This document shows positions 10,131-19,210 of a DNA stretch of 64,000 nucleotides, one piece after another (position 1 is the stretch's first letter; each line of letters begins with the position of its first letter). The stretch comes from CS4-C045 sp963844115. GTDB lineage: Bacteria > Planctomycetota > Planctomycetia > Pirellulales > UBA7805. The stretch covers positions 1 through 64,000 of the forward strand of contig CAWJNN010000087.1 of assembly GCA_963844115.1 (NCBI GenBank), written 5' to 3'. The translations under genes and the position numbers were made by a program. Below the pieces are notes generated by a model. That model saw nothing but the letters and a program-made list of their open reading frames with translations, did no database searches and was not told where the DNA came from.

Positions 10131-10227
10131 AACCGCTCCGCTGCTGGTTGTAAACGCGTTGGCGTGGACGTAAATTGATCGGACTGGCGAACAGATGATC
10201 CGCTGAACTCGACGAAGGAGACTATCC

Positions 10228-11973
10228 ATGGCCGGACAGCCTAAGGTTCCGTTTTATCTTGCAATAGCGCTGGTCGTAGTGGGACTGGTCGCATTTGCCT
10301 ATTACCGATCGGACATCGTTGCGCCAGGAGGTGATGGGGGCGGTGGCGTTACCGACAAAGGCGATCCCATCAAGGTGCCAGACGCGGTCCAGTTAGAAGA
10401 TCCCGCCAGCGCCGGAATTACAACGGTGGACGAATACTCGTTTGTCGCCACCGAGAAACTCGAACCGGTCGAAGGAACATCGGAGTACGCGGCGCTGGAA
10501 AACAACACCGTGCGTTTCGCCTTGAACGTGTGGGCTGGATGGGCCCCCATTATTCATGCCAACGGAGGTCACCGGGCGGGCAAAGCGTGGAAGACGCCGG
10601 ATGGCAAAGAGTTCAAGGTTGAACTGGTCTTGATTGACGATCCGGTCAGTATGCAAGAGAGCTATGCGTCGGGTTCGGTCCACATCGGCTGGGCGACCCT
10701 GGACATGCTGCCACTGTTCATGGAGCGGATTGTGGATGCTTCGGGTAGGCCAATCGACAATCGGGTAATGCCGCGCGTCTTTCAACAAGTGGACTGGTCC
10801 AATGGTGGCGACGGGATTGTCGTGCGTGGCAACATCAAGGAAGTGAAAGACTTGCGAGGAAAGAAGATTGTGCTCGCTCAGAATTCACCGTCACAATACT
10901 TTGTTCTGAACATGCTGGTCGCTGCCGGTGTCCAACCCAGCGAAGCTAATTTTGTTTACACGCAGGACGCATTTCAGGCCGCCGCGGCGTTCAATAGTGA
11001 CAAGAGCATCGATGCCTGCGTCTCGTGGGCGCCCGATATCTACAACCTTGAAAAAGTACAGGGCAATAAATTGTTGGTCAGCAGTGCCACGGCGAATCGG
11101 CTGATTGCAGACGTCTGGTTCGCCCGTGCCGACTTTGCCCGCGACTATCCGGGCTATTGCGAGAGCCTGGTTCGCGGCATTTTCGATGCGGTGCAGGACT
11201 TGAAGGACCAGGAGGCCAAAAAGAAATGCGCGTCGCTGATGTCGGCGTTTTATAACATCCCCGAAAACGAGACGCTGGAAATGTTCGCCGATGCGTACAG
11301 TACCGGCTGGGGTGATAACTACCAATTTTTCCAGAACAAGAACTATCTCGCCAACTTCGAACGCGTCTGGAACAACGCGTACTATCTCTATCGACGAGTC
11401 GGTGTAATAAAGAAACCGCGCGTCCCATTCGATAAGGTGATGGACTTCACGTATATCAAGAAACTAGGTGAGGAAGAACAATACGCCAAGCAGAAGCCGG
11501 CAGTTCCTAAATTTGAGTTCCGCAATATTTCCGAACAGGAAGTCGCCGAAAAGACGTTTCTCACCGCCACGCACTATATTCATTTCTTCCCCAATAGCTG
11601 GGACTTGAACAAGACAGTGCGGCGAAAAGACGATGAAGGACACGACCTCGAAGAGGCCTATGATCCTAACGTTGACTTTGTCATCGATAAGATCGGTGCG
11701 CAGATCGGGCAATTCGAGCTATCGCGAATCGTGATCGAAGGTCATACCGACAGTTCAATGCGCGGTCAGGTCGACAAGTCTCTAGTGACCGAGCTTTCCG
11801 AAAAGCGAGCCAAGTCGGTCATGGAGGCCTTGATCAAGAAGTTCGATCTGGATTCGAATCGATTTTCGGCAATTGGTGCAGGCTGGGCTCGACCGGCGGA
11901 CGAAAGCGATCCTGGTAACCACGCCATGAACCGGCGGGTTGAAGTCCGGATTTTGCCGGCGGAAGGTCAGTAA
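10228..11973 (+). CDS. membrane-anchored ABC substrate-binding domain fused to OmpA peptidoglycan-binding domain
   Basis: A 581-residue protein with three parts. An uncleaved-looking N-terminal helix (residues ~8-26, FYLAIALVVVGLVAFAYY) would anchor it in the inner membrane. Residues ~90-380 are an NMT1/SsuA-type periplasmic binding fold (FALNVWAGWAPIIHANGG, then the VKDLRGKKIVLAQNSPSQYF segment typical of nitrate/sulfonate/taurine binders). Residues ~480-578 are an OmpA/MotB C-terminal domain: IVIEGHTDSS, LSEKRAKSVMEALI and NRRVEVRIL, which binds peptidoglycan. AAGGAGA precedes the ATG by 7 bases. The permease and ATPase follow. Tethering a binding protein to both membrane and cell wall is unusual for an importer; the ligand is unknown. 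Confidence 0.85.
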   Translation: MAGQPKVPFYLAIALVVVGLVAFAYYRSDIVAPGGDGGGGVTDKGDPIKVPDAVQLEDPASAGITTVDEYSFVATEKLEPVEGTSEYAALENNTVRFALNVWAGWAPIIHANGGHRAGKAWKTPDGKEFKVELVLIDDPVSMQESYASGSVHIGWATLDMLPLFMERIVDASGRPIDNRVMPRVFQQVDWSNGGDGIVVRGNIKEVKDLRGKKIVLAQNSPSQYFVLNMLVAAGVQPSEANFVYTQDAFQAAAAFNSDKSIDACVSWAPDIYNLEKVQGNKLLVSSATANRLIADVWFARADFARDYPGYCESLVRGIFDAVQDLKDQEAKKKCASLMSAFYNIPENETLEMFADAYSTGWGDNYQFFQNKNYLANFERVWNNAYYLYRRVGVIKKPRVPFDKVMDFTYIKKLGEEEQYAKQKPAVPKFEFRNISEQEVAEKTFLTATHYIHFFPNSWDLNKTVRRKDDEGHDLEEAYDPNVDFVIDKIGAQIGQFELSRIVIEGHTDSSMRGQVDKSLVTELSEKRAKSVMEALIKKFDLDSNRFSAIGAGWARPADESDPGNHAMNRRVEVRILPAEGQ

Positions 11974-11984
11974 GTGCGGATTGA

Positions 11985-13280
11985 GTGTCACCCTGGGACG
12001 GACTCGTCACCGACGGCGTTAACCCCTTTCGTCACGCGGAGGTCGCCGTAGCGGTTCTCCGTGTGACCGATACGTTGGATCGTGTTCTATGGCCGAAGGC
12101 GGCACCGGAAAAACATTTGAATCCTACGGGCGCGGGCGATCCTCCGAATCCTATAGGTGGCCCCCCGAATCCTACGGGCGATCCTCGGGCTCCTCGGGGC
12201 GAAAACGTGCCTCTACCCGTCACAAAGCCTCGTCGGGTCGGTCGACTGCGTGCAGAGATACCTCAGTGGCAATCCATCCTGCTGGGGATCATGTGTATCG
12301 CAGTCGTCTTAGGAATTTGGTGGTTCCTGACCTGGGGCGAGTCGGCACAAGACCGAATCGTATCGCCCATCAAACTACCTAGCGTGGCGGAGACCTTTGG
12401 CAGCTTCAAGAGCCTGTGGTTTGATGGTCAGCTCACCCGCAATACGTACGCCAGTCTACGTCGCGTCGTATTCGGTTTCGGATTGGCATCCCTGATCGGC
12501 GTACCCATCGGAATACTGTGCGGCTGCTTTACGCCGCTCCACGCGTTTCTGGCTCCCGTAACGGTCTTCGGTCGCAACATTCCCATGGCCGCTTTGATAC
12601 CGCTAACCTTTACGCTCTTTGGTATCGAAGAACGGCAAAAAATCATGTTTATTTTTATTGCTGCGGTTGCCTTTATTGTCACGGACGCCGCACAAGCCAT
12701 CCGCAATGTGCAGGAGCGATACATTGATACGGCGTACACGCTGGGAGCCTCCAGGCGACAAACGATACTCAAGGTCTTAGTGCCGCTGGCCATGCCGAAT
12801 ATCTTCAACTCGCTGAGGTTGTTATTCGGCCTGGCGTTCGGTTACATCATGTTGGCGGAAGTAATAACGACCAGCGACGAATCGCCGGGGCTGGGTGGGA
12901 TCATCAACGTTTTTCAGCGCCGCGGTCTGCGTGAAGAAATCTACCTGGTGCTGTTGATTATCCCGGCTGTCGCATTGGCGATCGACCGGTTGCTTTTTTT
13001 TCTGCAGAAACAGTTCTTTCCGCATCGTTACGGTGGCACCGGTTTGCTCGCCTTGTTAACGCGTGGAATCCTTCATTTATGGGAACGATTGAAGGGTTTG
13101 GTTATTCCGCCGGTCGATATCAGTCGGCTCGCCATTGGCACGGCCGCTGCGGCTGTGATGTCGGCGCCAAGCAAGCCGGAGACGCTGCATGAGTCTGAGT
13201 CGCTGCGTGGGCCTGAAACTCCGCCGCACGGTTCAGCGGAAAGCCAGACCGACCAGTCCATGGATCAGGATCCGAAATAG
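11985..13280 (+). CDS. SsuC/TauC-type ABC transporter permease with long polar tails
   Basis: A 431-residue inner-membrane protein. The core (residues ~90-355) has six or so membrane helices and the EAA loop contacting the ATPase (YTLGASRRQTILKVLVPLAM). This is the nitrate/sulfonate/taurine BPD family. The start is a GTG 11 bp after the binding-protein gene and is uncertain: residues 40-70 are a repetitive Asn/Pro/Gly/Thr linker (NPTGAGDPPNPIGGPPNPTG) encoded by imperfect 14-bp DNA repeats at 12119-12195. The C-terminal ~70 residues are also polar and low complexity. Both tails are extra to the family's usual ~260 residues. Its stop abuts the ATPase start with no gap. Confidence 0.8.
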   Translation: MSPWDGLVTDGVNPFRHAEVAVAVLRVTDTLDRVLWPKAAPEKHLNPTGAGDPPNPIGGPPNPTGDPRAPRGENVPLPVTKPRRVGRLRAEIPQWQSILLGIMCIAVVLGIWWFLTWGESAQDRIVSPIKLPSVAETFGSFKSLWFDGQLTRNTYASLRRVVFGFGLASLIGVPIGILCGCFTPLHAFLAPVTVFGRNIPMAALIPLTFTLFGIEERQKIMFIFIAAVAFIVTDAAQAIRNVQERYIDTAYTLGASRRQTILKVLVPLAMPNIFNSLRLLFGLAFGYIMLAEVITTSDESPGLGGIINVFQRRGLREEIYLVLLIIPAVALAIDRLLFFLQKQFFPHRYGGTGLLALLTRGILHLWERLKGLVIPPVDISRLAIGTAAAAVMSAPSKPETLHESESLRGPETPPHGSAESQTDQSMDQDPK

Positions 13281-14174
13281 ATGTCATCGCCGGAAACAAC
13301 CAACGGAAGCCAAGCGAAGGACGTCGGCGTCGGCCACGTGTTGGACCACGTTCGCGCGCCGGCCGAACTGCCGACTCCGCATGTCGTTGAGTTTCGTGAT
13401 GTGACCAAGACGTACAATTTTGGCTGTAAGAATGCGTTCACCGCCATTCGCGATGTGACATTCGTGGTGGAAGACATACCGGACAAAGGCGAGTTCGTAT
13501 CCATCCTGGGGCCGAGCGGTTGTGGAAAAAGTACGATTCTGCGTCTACTGGCCGGGTTGGATCCACAGCATCCGCCGACGGAAGGTGACGTCCTGGTGCT
13601 CGGCGAGCGGGTCGTAGGCCCCGGCGCTGACCGCGGGATGGTCTTTCAGGACTACACCAGTTTCGATCACCGCACGGTGCTGGACAACGTGGCGTTCGGC
13701 CTGGAGTGCATGGGAGTCGGCCGCGACGACCGGGAACAACTTGCTCGTCACTGGATCTCGCGAGTCGGGCTGGACGTCAACAACGACGCACAAAAGTTTC
13801 CGCACGAGCTGTCGGGAGGAATGCGGCAGCGGGTGGCGATCGCCCGGACGCTGATTCTACGGCCGCGGATTATTCTGATGGACGAGCCCTTTGGGGCGTT
13901 GGACCCGAACACTCGAATGAATATGCACGACTTGCTGGTCTCTTTGTGGAACGAAGTCGAAGGAACCGTCTTTTTTGTCACGCATTCGATCGAAGAGGCT
14001 GTCTATTTGGGCGATCGGATCTACATTTTGAGCAATTCCCCGGGCACAATGTTAGAAGAGCTGGAAGTGGAACCGCCGAATCGCCCATCGCGGGAAATGC
14101 AGCGGGAACATCGCTTTCAGCAGACGGTGTACTATATTCGTGACTTGATCGCTCGTATGGAGGAAAAGCGGTAA
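13281..14174 (+). CDS. SsuB/TauB-type ABC transporter ATP-binding protein
   Basis: A 297-residue ABC ATPase. Motifs in order are Walker A GPSGCGKST (~76-84), Q-loop MVFQDYTSF, signature LSGGMRQRVAIAR and Walker B IILMDEPFGALD, then the switch His in FFVTHSIEEAVYLGD. It belongs to the nitrate/sulfonate/bicarbonate importer group and would power the adjacent permease. The first ~35 residues are a polar extension before the domain begins at HVVEFRDVTKTY. The ATG directly follows the permease stop codon, indicating translational coupling. It is followed by an ATTACCG heptamer array before the coiled-coil gene. Confidence 0.9.
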   Translation: MSSPETTNGSQAKDVGVGHVLDHVRAPAELPTPHVVEFRDVTKTYNFGCKNAFTAIRDVTFVVEDIPDKGEFVSILGPSGCGKSTILRLLAGLDPQHPPTEGDVLVLGERVVGPGADRGMVFQDYTSFDHRTVLDNVAFGLECMGVGRDDREQLARHWISRVGLDVNNDAQKFPHELSGGMRQRVAIARTLILRPRIILMDEPFGALDPNTRMNMHDLLVSLWNEVEGTVFFVTHSIEEAVYLGDRIYILSNSPGTMLEELEVEPPNRPSREMQREHRFQQTVYYIRDLIARMEEKR

Positions 14175-14203
14175 TCAGTAATCGGTATTAGATCACTTCC
14201 GGC

Positions 14204-14263
14204 TACCGATTACCGATTACCGATTACCGATTACCGATTACTGATCACCGATCACCGGTTACC
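14204..14263 (+). repeat. heptanucleotide tandem array (ATTACCG)
   Basis: About eight head-to-tail copies of a 7-bp unit (ATTACCG), the last ones degenerate (ATCACCG, GTTACCG). The array occupies nearly the whole gap between the ABC ATPase stop and the next ATG, so any Shine-Dalgarno of the next gene must lie within or at its edge. No clear Shine-Dalgarno is seen. Confidence 0.9.
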
Positions 14264-14268
14264 GCCAA

Positions 14269-15126
14269 ATGGGTTTTACCAAGTACATCAAGACGGCTTT
14301 TGCCAACCGCTGGAATCTACTGGTGTTTGTTGGCGGCTTGGCCTTTGCGGCCATTAGCGGACGGCCCGATGTCGTGGCGCCATTGGTCATCGCGGCGGAG
14401 GTCGCTTATGTGGGATTGCTGAGTTCACATCGCAAGTTTCAAAAATACGTCGATGCCCGCGATGCCTCCGTCAAGCGGCAGCGGATGAGCGAATCGAAAG
14501 AGGAGGCGGCTTACCATATTCTCAAGGATCTGCCGTCCGATGCACAAAAACGCTTCGACACCTTGCGAATGCGATGCGTTAAGTTGCGCGAGTTGGCTCG
14601 TAATCTCAAGCAGCCGGGGTCCGCCGAGTCCGATTCGACGCTGGACTCGCTGCAGCTACGCGGTTTAGACCGGCTGCTGTGGGTGTTCTTGCGGTTGTTG
14701 TTTACACAATATTCGCTGGCGCGTTTCGTTAACGAAACGGACCCCGACGCGATTCGCAAGGATATCCAACGGACGGAACAGCGGCTGGCCAAGCTGGACG
14801 CACAGAACCAGTCAACGTTTCAAACGAAGATTCGCCTCACACTGGAAGACAATCTTAAAACGTGTCAGAACCGTTTGGCGAACTTAGATAAGGCGCGTGA
14901 CAATCTCGAATTTGTCGAATTGGAAATCGGCCGCTTGGAAAACAAAATTAAGTCGCTGGCCGAACTGGGGATTAATCGGCAGGAGCCGGACTTTGTTTCC
15001 GGACAGATCGACCAGGTTGCCGACAGCATGCTGGAAACCGAGCAAACGATGAATGAACTAGAGTTTGCCACCGGCTTGCAAGATTTCGACGACGAAGTCC
15101 CCCAGTTGCTGCAACAGACGCAGTAA
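14269..15126 (+). CDS. two-TM coiled-coil membrane protein ending the PspA operon, unknown function
   Basis: A 285-residue protein. Two hydrophobic helices (~17-30 and ~35-52: LLVFVGGLAFAAISG, VVAPLVIAAEVAYVGLL) are followed by a long, charged helical region, with clear coiled coils at ~165-225 (RTEQRLAKLDAQN, ELEIGRLENKIKSLAELG). No catalytic motif is visible and I do not recognise a named family. The large soluble helical part, probably cytoplasmic, is in keeping with contact to PspA, itself a coiled-coil protein; that is inference. It closes the seven-gene same-strand run, with 220 bp of no visible content before the next gene. Confidence 0.75.
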   Translation: MGFTKYIKTAFANRWNLLVFVGGLAFAAISGRPDVVAPLVIAAEVAYVGLLSSHRKFQKYVDARDASVKRQRMSESKEEAAYHILKDLPSDAQKRFDTLRMRCVKLRELARNLKQPGSAESDSTLDSLQLRGLDRLLWVFLRLLFTQYSLARFVNETDPDAIRKDIQRTEQRLAKLDAQNQSTFQTKIRLTLEDNLKTCQNRLANLDKARDNLEFVELEIGRLENKIKSLAELGINRQEPDFVSGQIDQVADSMLETEQTMNELEFATGLQDFDDEVPQLLQQTQ

Positions 15127-15347
15127 TCTTTGCCCGGTCATTGCGACTGGCGCTCCGCACGTACTCCCGTACAGCGGTCGTTTCAGATGTGACGGTTGTG
15201 CGGACCAACCAAGACTTGTCGAACCGCCGGATTAGTTGCCCTGCGGTGGGCGGAGGCGAGTTTTCTCGTAACGCGTGCCGATAGCGATGATATCGGTAAC
15301 CCGATGGTCCCACCGGACGGGACGCCTATTCTGAATCACTGACACGG

Positions 15348-17102
15348 ATGTTGGTTGTCATGGACCATGCTGGGCCATCGAGCTGCAAAGCTCGTCCGAA
15401 CTGCCCTTGCGCTACGCTGTCCCGTCTCGTTGCGCTGTCCGCACTGCTGCTGCTTTGCGGATGTTCACGGTTTGGTGGCACGAGCGTCGGTGACTGGATC
15501 ACGAACGGCTTCAAAGTTGGCCCCAACTATTGTCCGCCCTGTGTACCTGTAGAAAATGACTGGATCGATGTCAACGATCCGCATGTCGTCAGCGAATCGT
15601 CGGACTACAGCCAGTGGTGGACGATGTTAGACGATCCAACATTGGACATGCTGGTGCATATGGCCTACCAGCAGAACCTTCCCTTGCGAGTAGCCGCGTT
15701 ACGGATCTTGGAAGCGCGTGCAGAATTCGGAATTGCCCGCGGCAATTTCTTTCCCCAGCAACAACAGTTGACGGCCGACTACACCGGCACGCGGATCAGC
15801 GTTAATTCTATCCGGGGCGGAGGAGGCGGCTTCCTGCCAAACAACGCTTTTCCGCGCACGTTCGAAAACTGGGCCCTTGGATTCGACGCGGCCTGGGAGC
15901 TGGACGTCTGGGGTCGTTATCGTCGAGCGATCGAGGCGGCGGATGCGTCGTTGCGAGCGACGGAGCAAGATTACGACGACGTCCTTGTGACGTTGATCGG
16001 GGACGTCGCGGCAACGTATGTCGAGTATCGCACACTGGAGAAACGGATCGAATCTGCCCAGGCCAACGTCGAAGCCCAAAAGGGTTCGCTGCAGTTGGCA
16101 CAAATCAGGTTCGAAAACGGTGCGACGACCGAACTGGATGTTCAAGAGGCGTTGTCCAATGTCGCCAGCACCGAGGCGGCAATTCCCCTGCTCGATGCGC
16201 AGCGTCGGCAGGCACAGAACCGACTCTGCATTTTGTTGGGGATTCCGCCGCAAAGTCTGGCGAACTGCCTGAGCCAGAACCAGCGAATTCCAGACGCACC
16301 TCAGCAAGCCATTGTCGGAATTCCCGCAGAATTGTTGCGGCGAAGACCCGATATCCGCAGGGCCGAATATGAAGCTGCCGCCCAAAGCGCCAGGATTGGT
16401 GTTGCCGTAGCTGATCTTTATCCCGCATTCACGGTTGCCGGTAACCTCGGCGTCCAGGCCAGTGATTTGTCCAAGTTGTTTACGTCAGGAAGCCTTGCCG
16501 GGTCGATCACTTCGCCGGGAGTTCGGTGGAACGTTTTGAACTATGGTCGCCTCCAGAACAACATTCGAGTGCAAGATGCGCGTTTTCAACAACTGATCGT
16601 CAACTACCAGAACGTCGTCCTGGCCGCTCAACAAGAAGTCGAAGACGCGATCGTCGATTTCATTCGCACGCGGCAGCGATATGACGCCCTGGAAAGAGCC
16701 GTTGCGGCGACAAAGCGATCTGTCGAGTTAGCCGAGTTGCAATACCGCAGTGGTGCGATCGACTTTAATCGAGTCTTCACGTTGCAGAGCACACTTGCTT
16801 TACAACAAGATGGACTTGCCAATAGCAAGGGCGAGATCACGATCAGCCTGATCCGCATCTACAAGGCACTGGGCGGAGGATGGCAGATTCGGCTCGCACC
16901 GGATCAGACCGAAATCCTACCCTCGAACCAACATGCTCCAGCCGAGGAACGTGATGCCGCGGACCAGGCGCCGGACCGTCCAGGGTTGCCGCGGCGGCCA
17001 GATGCCGAGGTCGTACCGCCTGGCGGTGCCGCTCCAGCGGGTCCAGCGGCAATCCGGGAAACGCACTACCGTGCGTGGTCCGAGACCTATCAGTCCTACT
17101 AG
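15348..17102 (+). CDS. NodT/TolC-family outer-membrane efflux lipoprotein
   Basis: A 584-residue outer-membrane factor. The N-terminus has a hydrophobic signal ending in the lipobox LLLCGC, then the family opening 'VGPNYCPPCVP' followed by DYSQWWTMLDDPTLDMLV. Two repeated OEP halves follow with long helices (LGDVA-like segments, RRRPDIRRAEYEAAAQSARIG, and SVELAELQYRSGAIDFNRVF). The last ~75 residues are a proline/alanine-rich tail extra to the usual ~470. It forms the trimeric channel for tripartite pumps. No pump subunits are adjacent; the RND genes at 1.5-5.7 kb are the closest partners. The exact start is uncertain (15348 or the ATG at 15360). Confidence 0.88.
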   Translation: MLVVMDHAGPSSCKARPNCPCATLSRLVALSALLLLCGCSRFGGTSVGDWITNGFKVGPNYCPPCVPVENDWIDVNDPHVVSESSDYSQWWTMLDDPTLDMLVHMAYQQNLPLRVAALRILEARAEFGIARGNFFPQQQQLTADYTGTRISVNSIRGGGGGFLPNNAFPRTFENWALGFDAAWELDVWGRYRRAIEAADASLRATEQDYDDVLVTLIGDVAATYVEYRTLEKRIESAQANVEAQKGSLQLAQIRFENGATTELDVQEALSNVASTEAAIPLLDAQRRQAQNRLCILLGIPPQSLANCLSQNQRIPDAPQQAIVGIPAELLRRRPDIRRAEYEAAAQSARIGVAVADLYPAFTVAGNLGVQASDLSKLFTSGSLAGSITSPGVRWNVLNYGRLQNNIRVQDARFQQLIVNYQNVVLAAQQEVEDAIVDFIRTRQRYDALERAVAATKRSVELAELQYRSGAIDFNRVFTLQSTLALQQDGLANSKGEITISLIRIYKALGGGWQIRLAPDQTEILPSNQHAPAEERDAADQAPDRPGLPRRPDAEVVPPGGAAPAGPAAIRETHYRAWSETYQSY

Positions 17103-17130
17103 GCGATGCAGTGATACGCGAGGGGGTATC

Positions 17131-17697
17131 CTACAAGGCGTCCTTCACCCCAAGTGGATCGGTGGGATCGCACCGCATCATCACGTCGGCCACCTCTCGC
17201 GCCATTTTTTGCTTGTTCAGCTGAACGAGGCATTCGATGAGGCGTTGGCCCGACTTAAAAAAGTCGCGGTTCGCGTCGTGATGAAACGGAAGCGGGACGG
17301 GTCGTCCTGCTTTCTTCCAGGCCTCTGCTCCAGCCTGAAAAGCGTAACCGAAATGTGCACGAGCCAGCTGCATGTCACCGCTACGCAGTGCCAATTCGCC
17401 CAACATCCGGTGACCCTGTATAAACTGCGGGCATCCCGACAGCAGCCAGCGGAGTTCTTCCAAGGCGATGTCGATTTCGCCGCCTTGGATCATCGCTTCA
17501 ACTTCTTCAATGTCATCCGCGCGTTCGATCGCACAACGAGGATGCAGTAACTCCCAGAAGTCTTCGTCGGGGACCTTCCGAAAGCGAAGTTCTGACGCTG
17601 AGCGACGATTGGATACTTTTCCTGTTGGGCGTCGTTTAGCCAAGCCGAGAGTTCCTGCCGGGCAGGTTTGGTTGAGGTTAAAATGCAAGTCTCTCAT
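17131..17697 (-). CDS. TPR-like protein, unknown role
   Basis: A 188-residue soluble protein. Residues ~65-135 form two or three helical hairpins that fit tetratricopeptide repeats (EVEAMIQGGEIDIALEELRW, GHRMLGELALRSGDMQLARAHFGYAF), followed by a further helical pair. The first ~55 residues are basic and low in structure. No signal peptide. It is convergent with the efflux lipoprotein gene (28 bp apart) and divergent from mutY. TPRs mediate protein contacts; no partner can be named. Confidence 0.7.
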   Translation of the reverse strand: MRDLHFNLNQTCPAGTLGLAKRRPTGKVSNRRSASELRFRKVPDEDFWELLHPRCAIERADDIEEVEAMIQGGEIDIALEELRWLLSGCPQFIQGHRMLGELALRSGDMQLARAHFGYAFQAGAEAWKKAGRPVPLPFHHDANRDFFKSGQRLIECLVQLNKQKMAREVADVMMRCDPTDPLGVKDAL

Positions 17698-17812
17698 TGA
17701 AGGGATCCATAGGAATATTGTAAAGAGGCCTGCAATCGCCCTGGCGGTTGCTGATTGCGGGTCGGTACCTTAGAATCCCGCGCGTCCGATTCCCTTGACT
17801 CAGGTACGTTTG

Positions 17813-18934
17813 ATGTCGAAAGTCCCCTTCGACGATACTCTGTTGCCCGCTGCGGAATGGCGAGGCAGGTTTCGTCGACGTTTGCGCGCCTGGTACAGGC
17901 GGCACGCGCGTGACCTGCCCTGGCGATCGTCGGACGACGCATTTCATATCTGGGTCAGTGAGATCATGTTGCAGCAAACACAGGTCTCAACAGTGAAACC
18001 CTATTTCCTGCGGTTCGTCAGCAGATTTCCCACGATTGCCGATCTGGCGAAGGCGGAGGAACGGGACGTAATGCGGCTTTGGGAAGGGCTGGGGTACTAT
18101 CGCCGCGCGAGACAACTGCATAAGGCGGTGCGCGAGGTCATGGCCAAACATGACGGTGTCGTGCCTCGCGACTCCGCACAGTTACAGTCGCTGCCGGGCA
18201 TTGGCCGGTATACAGCCGGCGCTATCGCGTCGATCGCGTTCGACGCTCGTGAACCAATTCTTGAGGCAAATACGATTCGGCTATTGGCCAGACTTTTGGG
18301 TTATCAAGGGGATACGCGGTCGGCGCCAGGCCAGGCATTGTTGTGGGATTTTGCCAGGGCCGTGCTGCCACGCAATTCGGTGGGCGAATTTAACCAGGCT
18401 CTCATGGAATTGGGTTCCCTGGTTTGCAAGCCGAAAGCCCCTGACTGTCATTCATGCCCCGCGCGTTCCTTGTGTGCGGCCCTGGCACAAGGTAAGCAGG
18501 ACCAGATTCCCATTCCTCCCAAGAAGGCCGATTACGAAGCAGTGCGTGAAGCGGCCATCGTCGTACGAAGAAACGGTCGGATCCTGTTGCGGCAGTGTGA
18601 GCCGGGAGAACGCTGGTCGGGCCTTTGGGATTTTCCTCGTGTGCGACTGGACAACGCCGAAGGTGTCCCACCGACCAGAGAGCTGGTCCTCAAGGTCCAC
18701 CAGCTGACCGATGTTTCCGTGAGGAGTTTGCGGCATGTCAAGACAATCAAGCATGGTGTTACGAGATTTTCCATTACGCTGGATTGTTATGAGGGAGAAG
18801 GGGTAAGCGGCGTCGCAGCGAATCGTCGGGGCGGCCTGAAGTGGCTTTGGCCAAAGCAGTTGGACCAATACCCGTTAAGCTCGACAGGACGAAAACTGGC
18901 CAGGTTCGTTTTCCGCGATTCCGGCGCTGCGTGA
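17813..18934 (+). CDS. mutY: A/G-specific adenine DNA glycosylase MutY (variant active site)
   Basis: A 373-residue base-excision repair enzyme that removes adenine opposite 8-oxoguanine. The HhH-GPD domain is clear: catalytic Glu50 in WVSEIMLQQTQV, hairpin LPGIGRYTAGAIAS (127-140), and the iron-sulfur loop with Cys205, Cys212, Cys215 and Cys221 (C-X6-C-X2-C-X5-C). A C-terminal NUDIX-like domain (RQCEPGERWSGLWDFPR) reads 8-oxoG. Oddly, the second catalytic acid, normally Asp in PILDGNV, is Glu151 in PILEANT. I chose the ATG at 17813 over a TTG at 17795 because AGGTA lies 7-8 bases upstream. It is monocistronic. Confidence 0.93.
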   Translation: MSKVPFDDTLLPAAEWRGRFRRRLRAWYRRHARDLPWRSSDDAFHIWVSEIMLQQTQVSTVKPYFLRFVSRFPTIADLAKAEERDVMRLWEGLGYYRRARQLHKAVREVMAKHDGVVPRDSAQLQSLPGIGRYTAGAIASIAFDAREPILEANTIRLLARLLGYQGDTRSAPGQALLWDFARAVLPRNSVGEFNQALMELGSLVCKPKAPDCHSCPARSLCAALAQGKQDQIPIPPKKADYEAVREAAIVVRRNGRILLRQCEPGERWSGLWDFPRVRLDNAEGVPPTRELVLKVHQLTDVSVRSLRHVKTIKHGVTRFSITLDCYEGEGVSGVAANRRGGLKWLWPKQLDQYPLSSTGRKLARFVFRDSGAA

Positions 18935-19128
18935 ATGGGTAATGTGAATGGGTGCTGCGAATGCGTAATAATTGCCGAACCAACGGCCGCGGAACCACGT
19001 ATCCACGTTAGCCGACGATGCACCTTGTCGGCGTTGATTTGATCTTGTCGCGAGATCGGAAGGTGATAGATTCTTTTTTTAAGCAGCTGGCCTACGAAAC
19101 GGCCGCTGCACGGGCACAGCGAGCGTTC

Positions 19129-19179
19129 TGGCTGGGACTCGTGGCTGGGACTCGTGGCTGGGACTCGTGGCTGGGACTC
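19129..19179 (+). repeat. 13-bp tandem repeat upstream of ABC ATPase
   Basis: Four head-to-tail copies of TGGCTGGGACTCG, the last ending in CA, immediately before the ABC ATPase gene. The 276-bp gap between mutY and this gene otherwise shows only a short GAATGGGTAATGT-like duplication just after the mutY stop. Confidence 0.85.
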
Positions 19180-19210
19180 AAGATCAAAAGACTATGTTGT
19201 TCATAAGACC

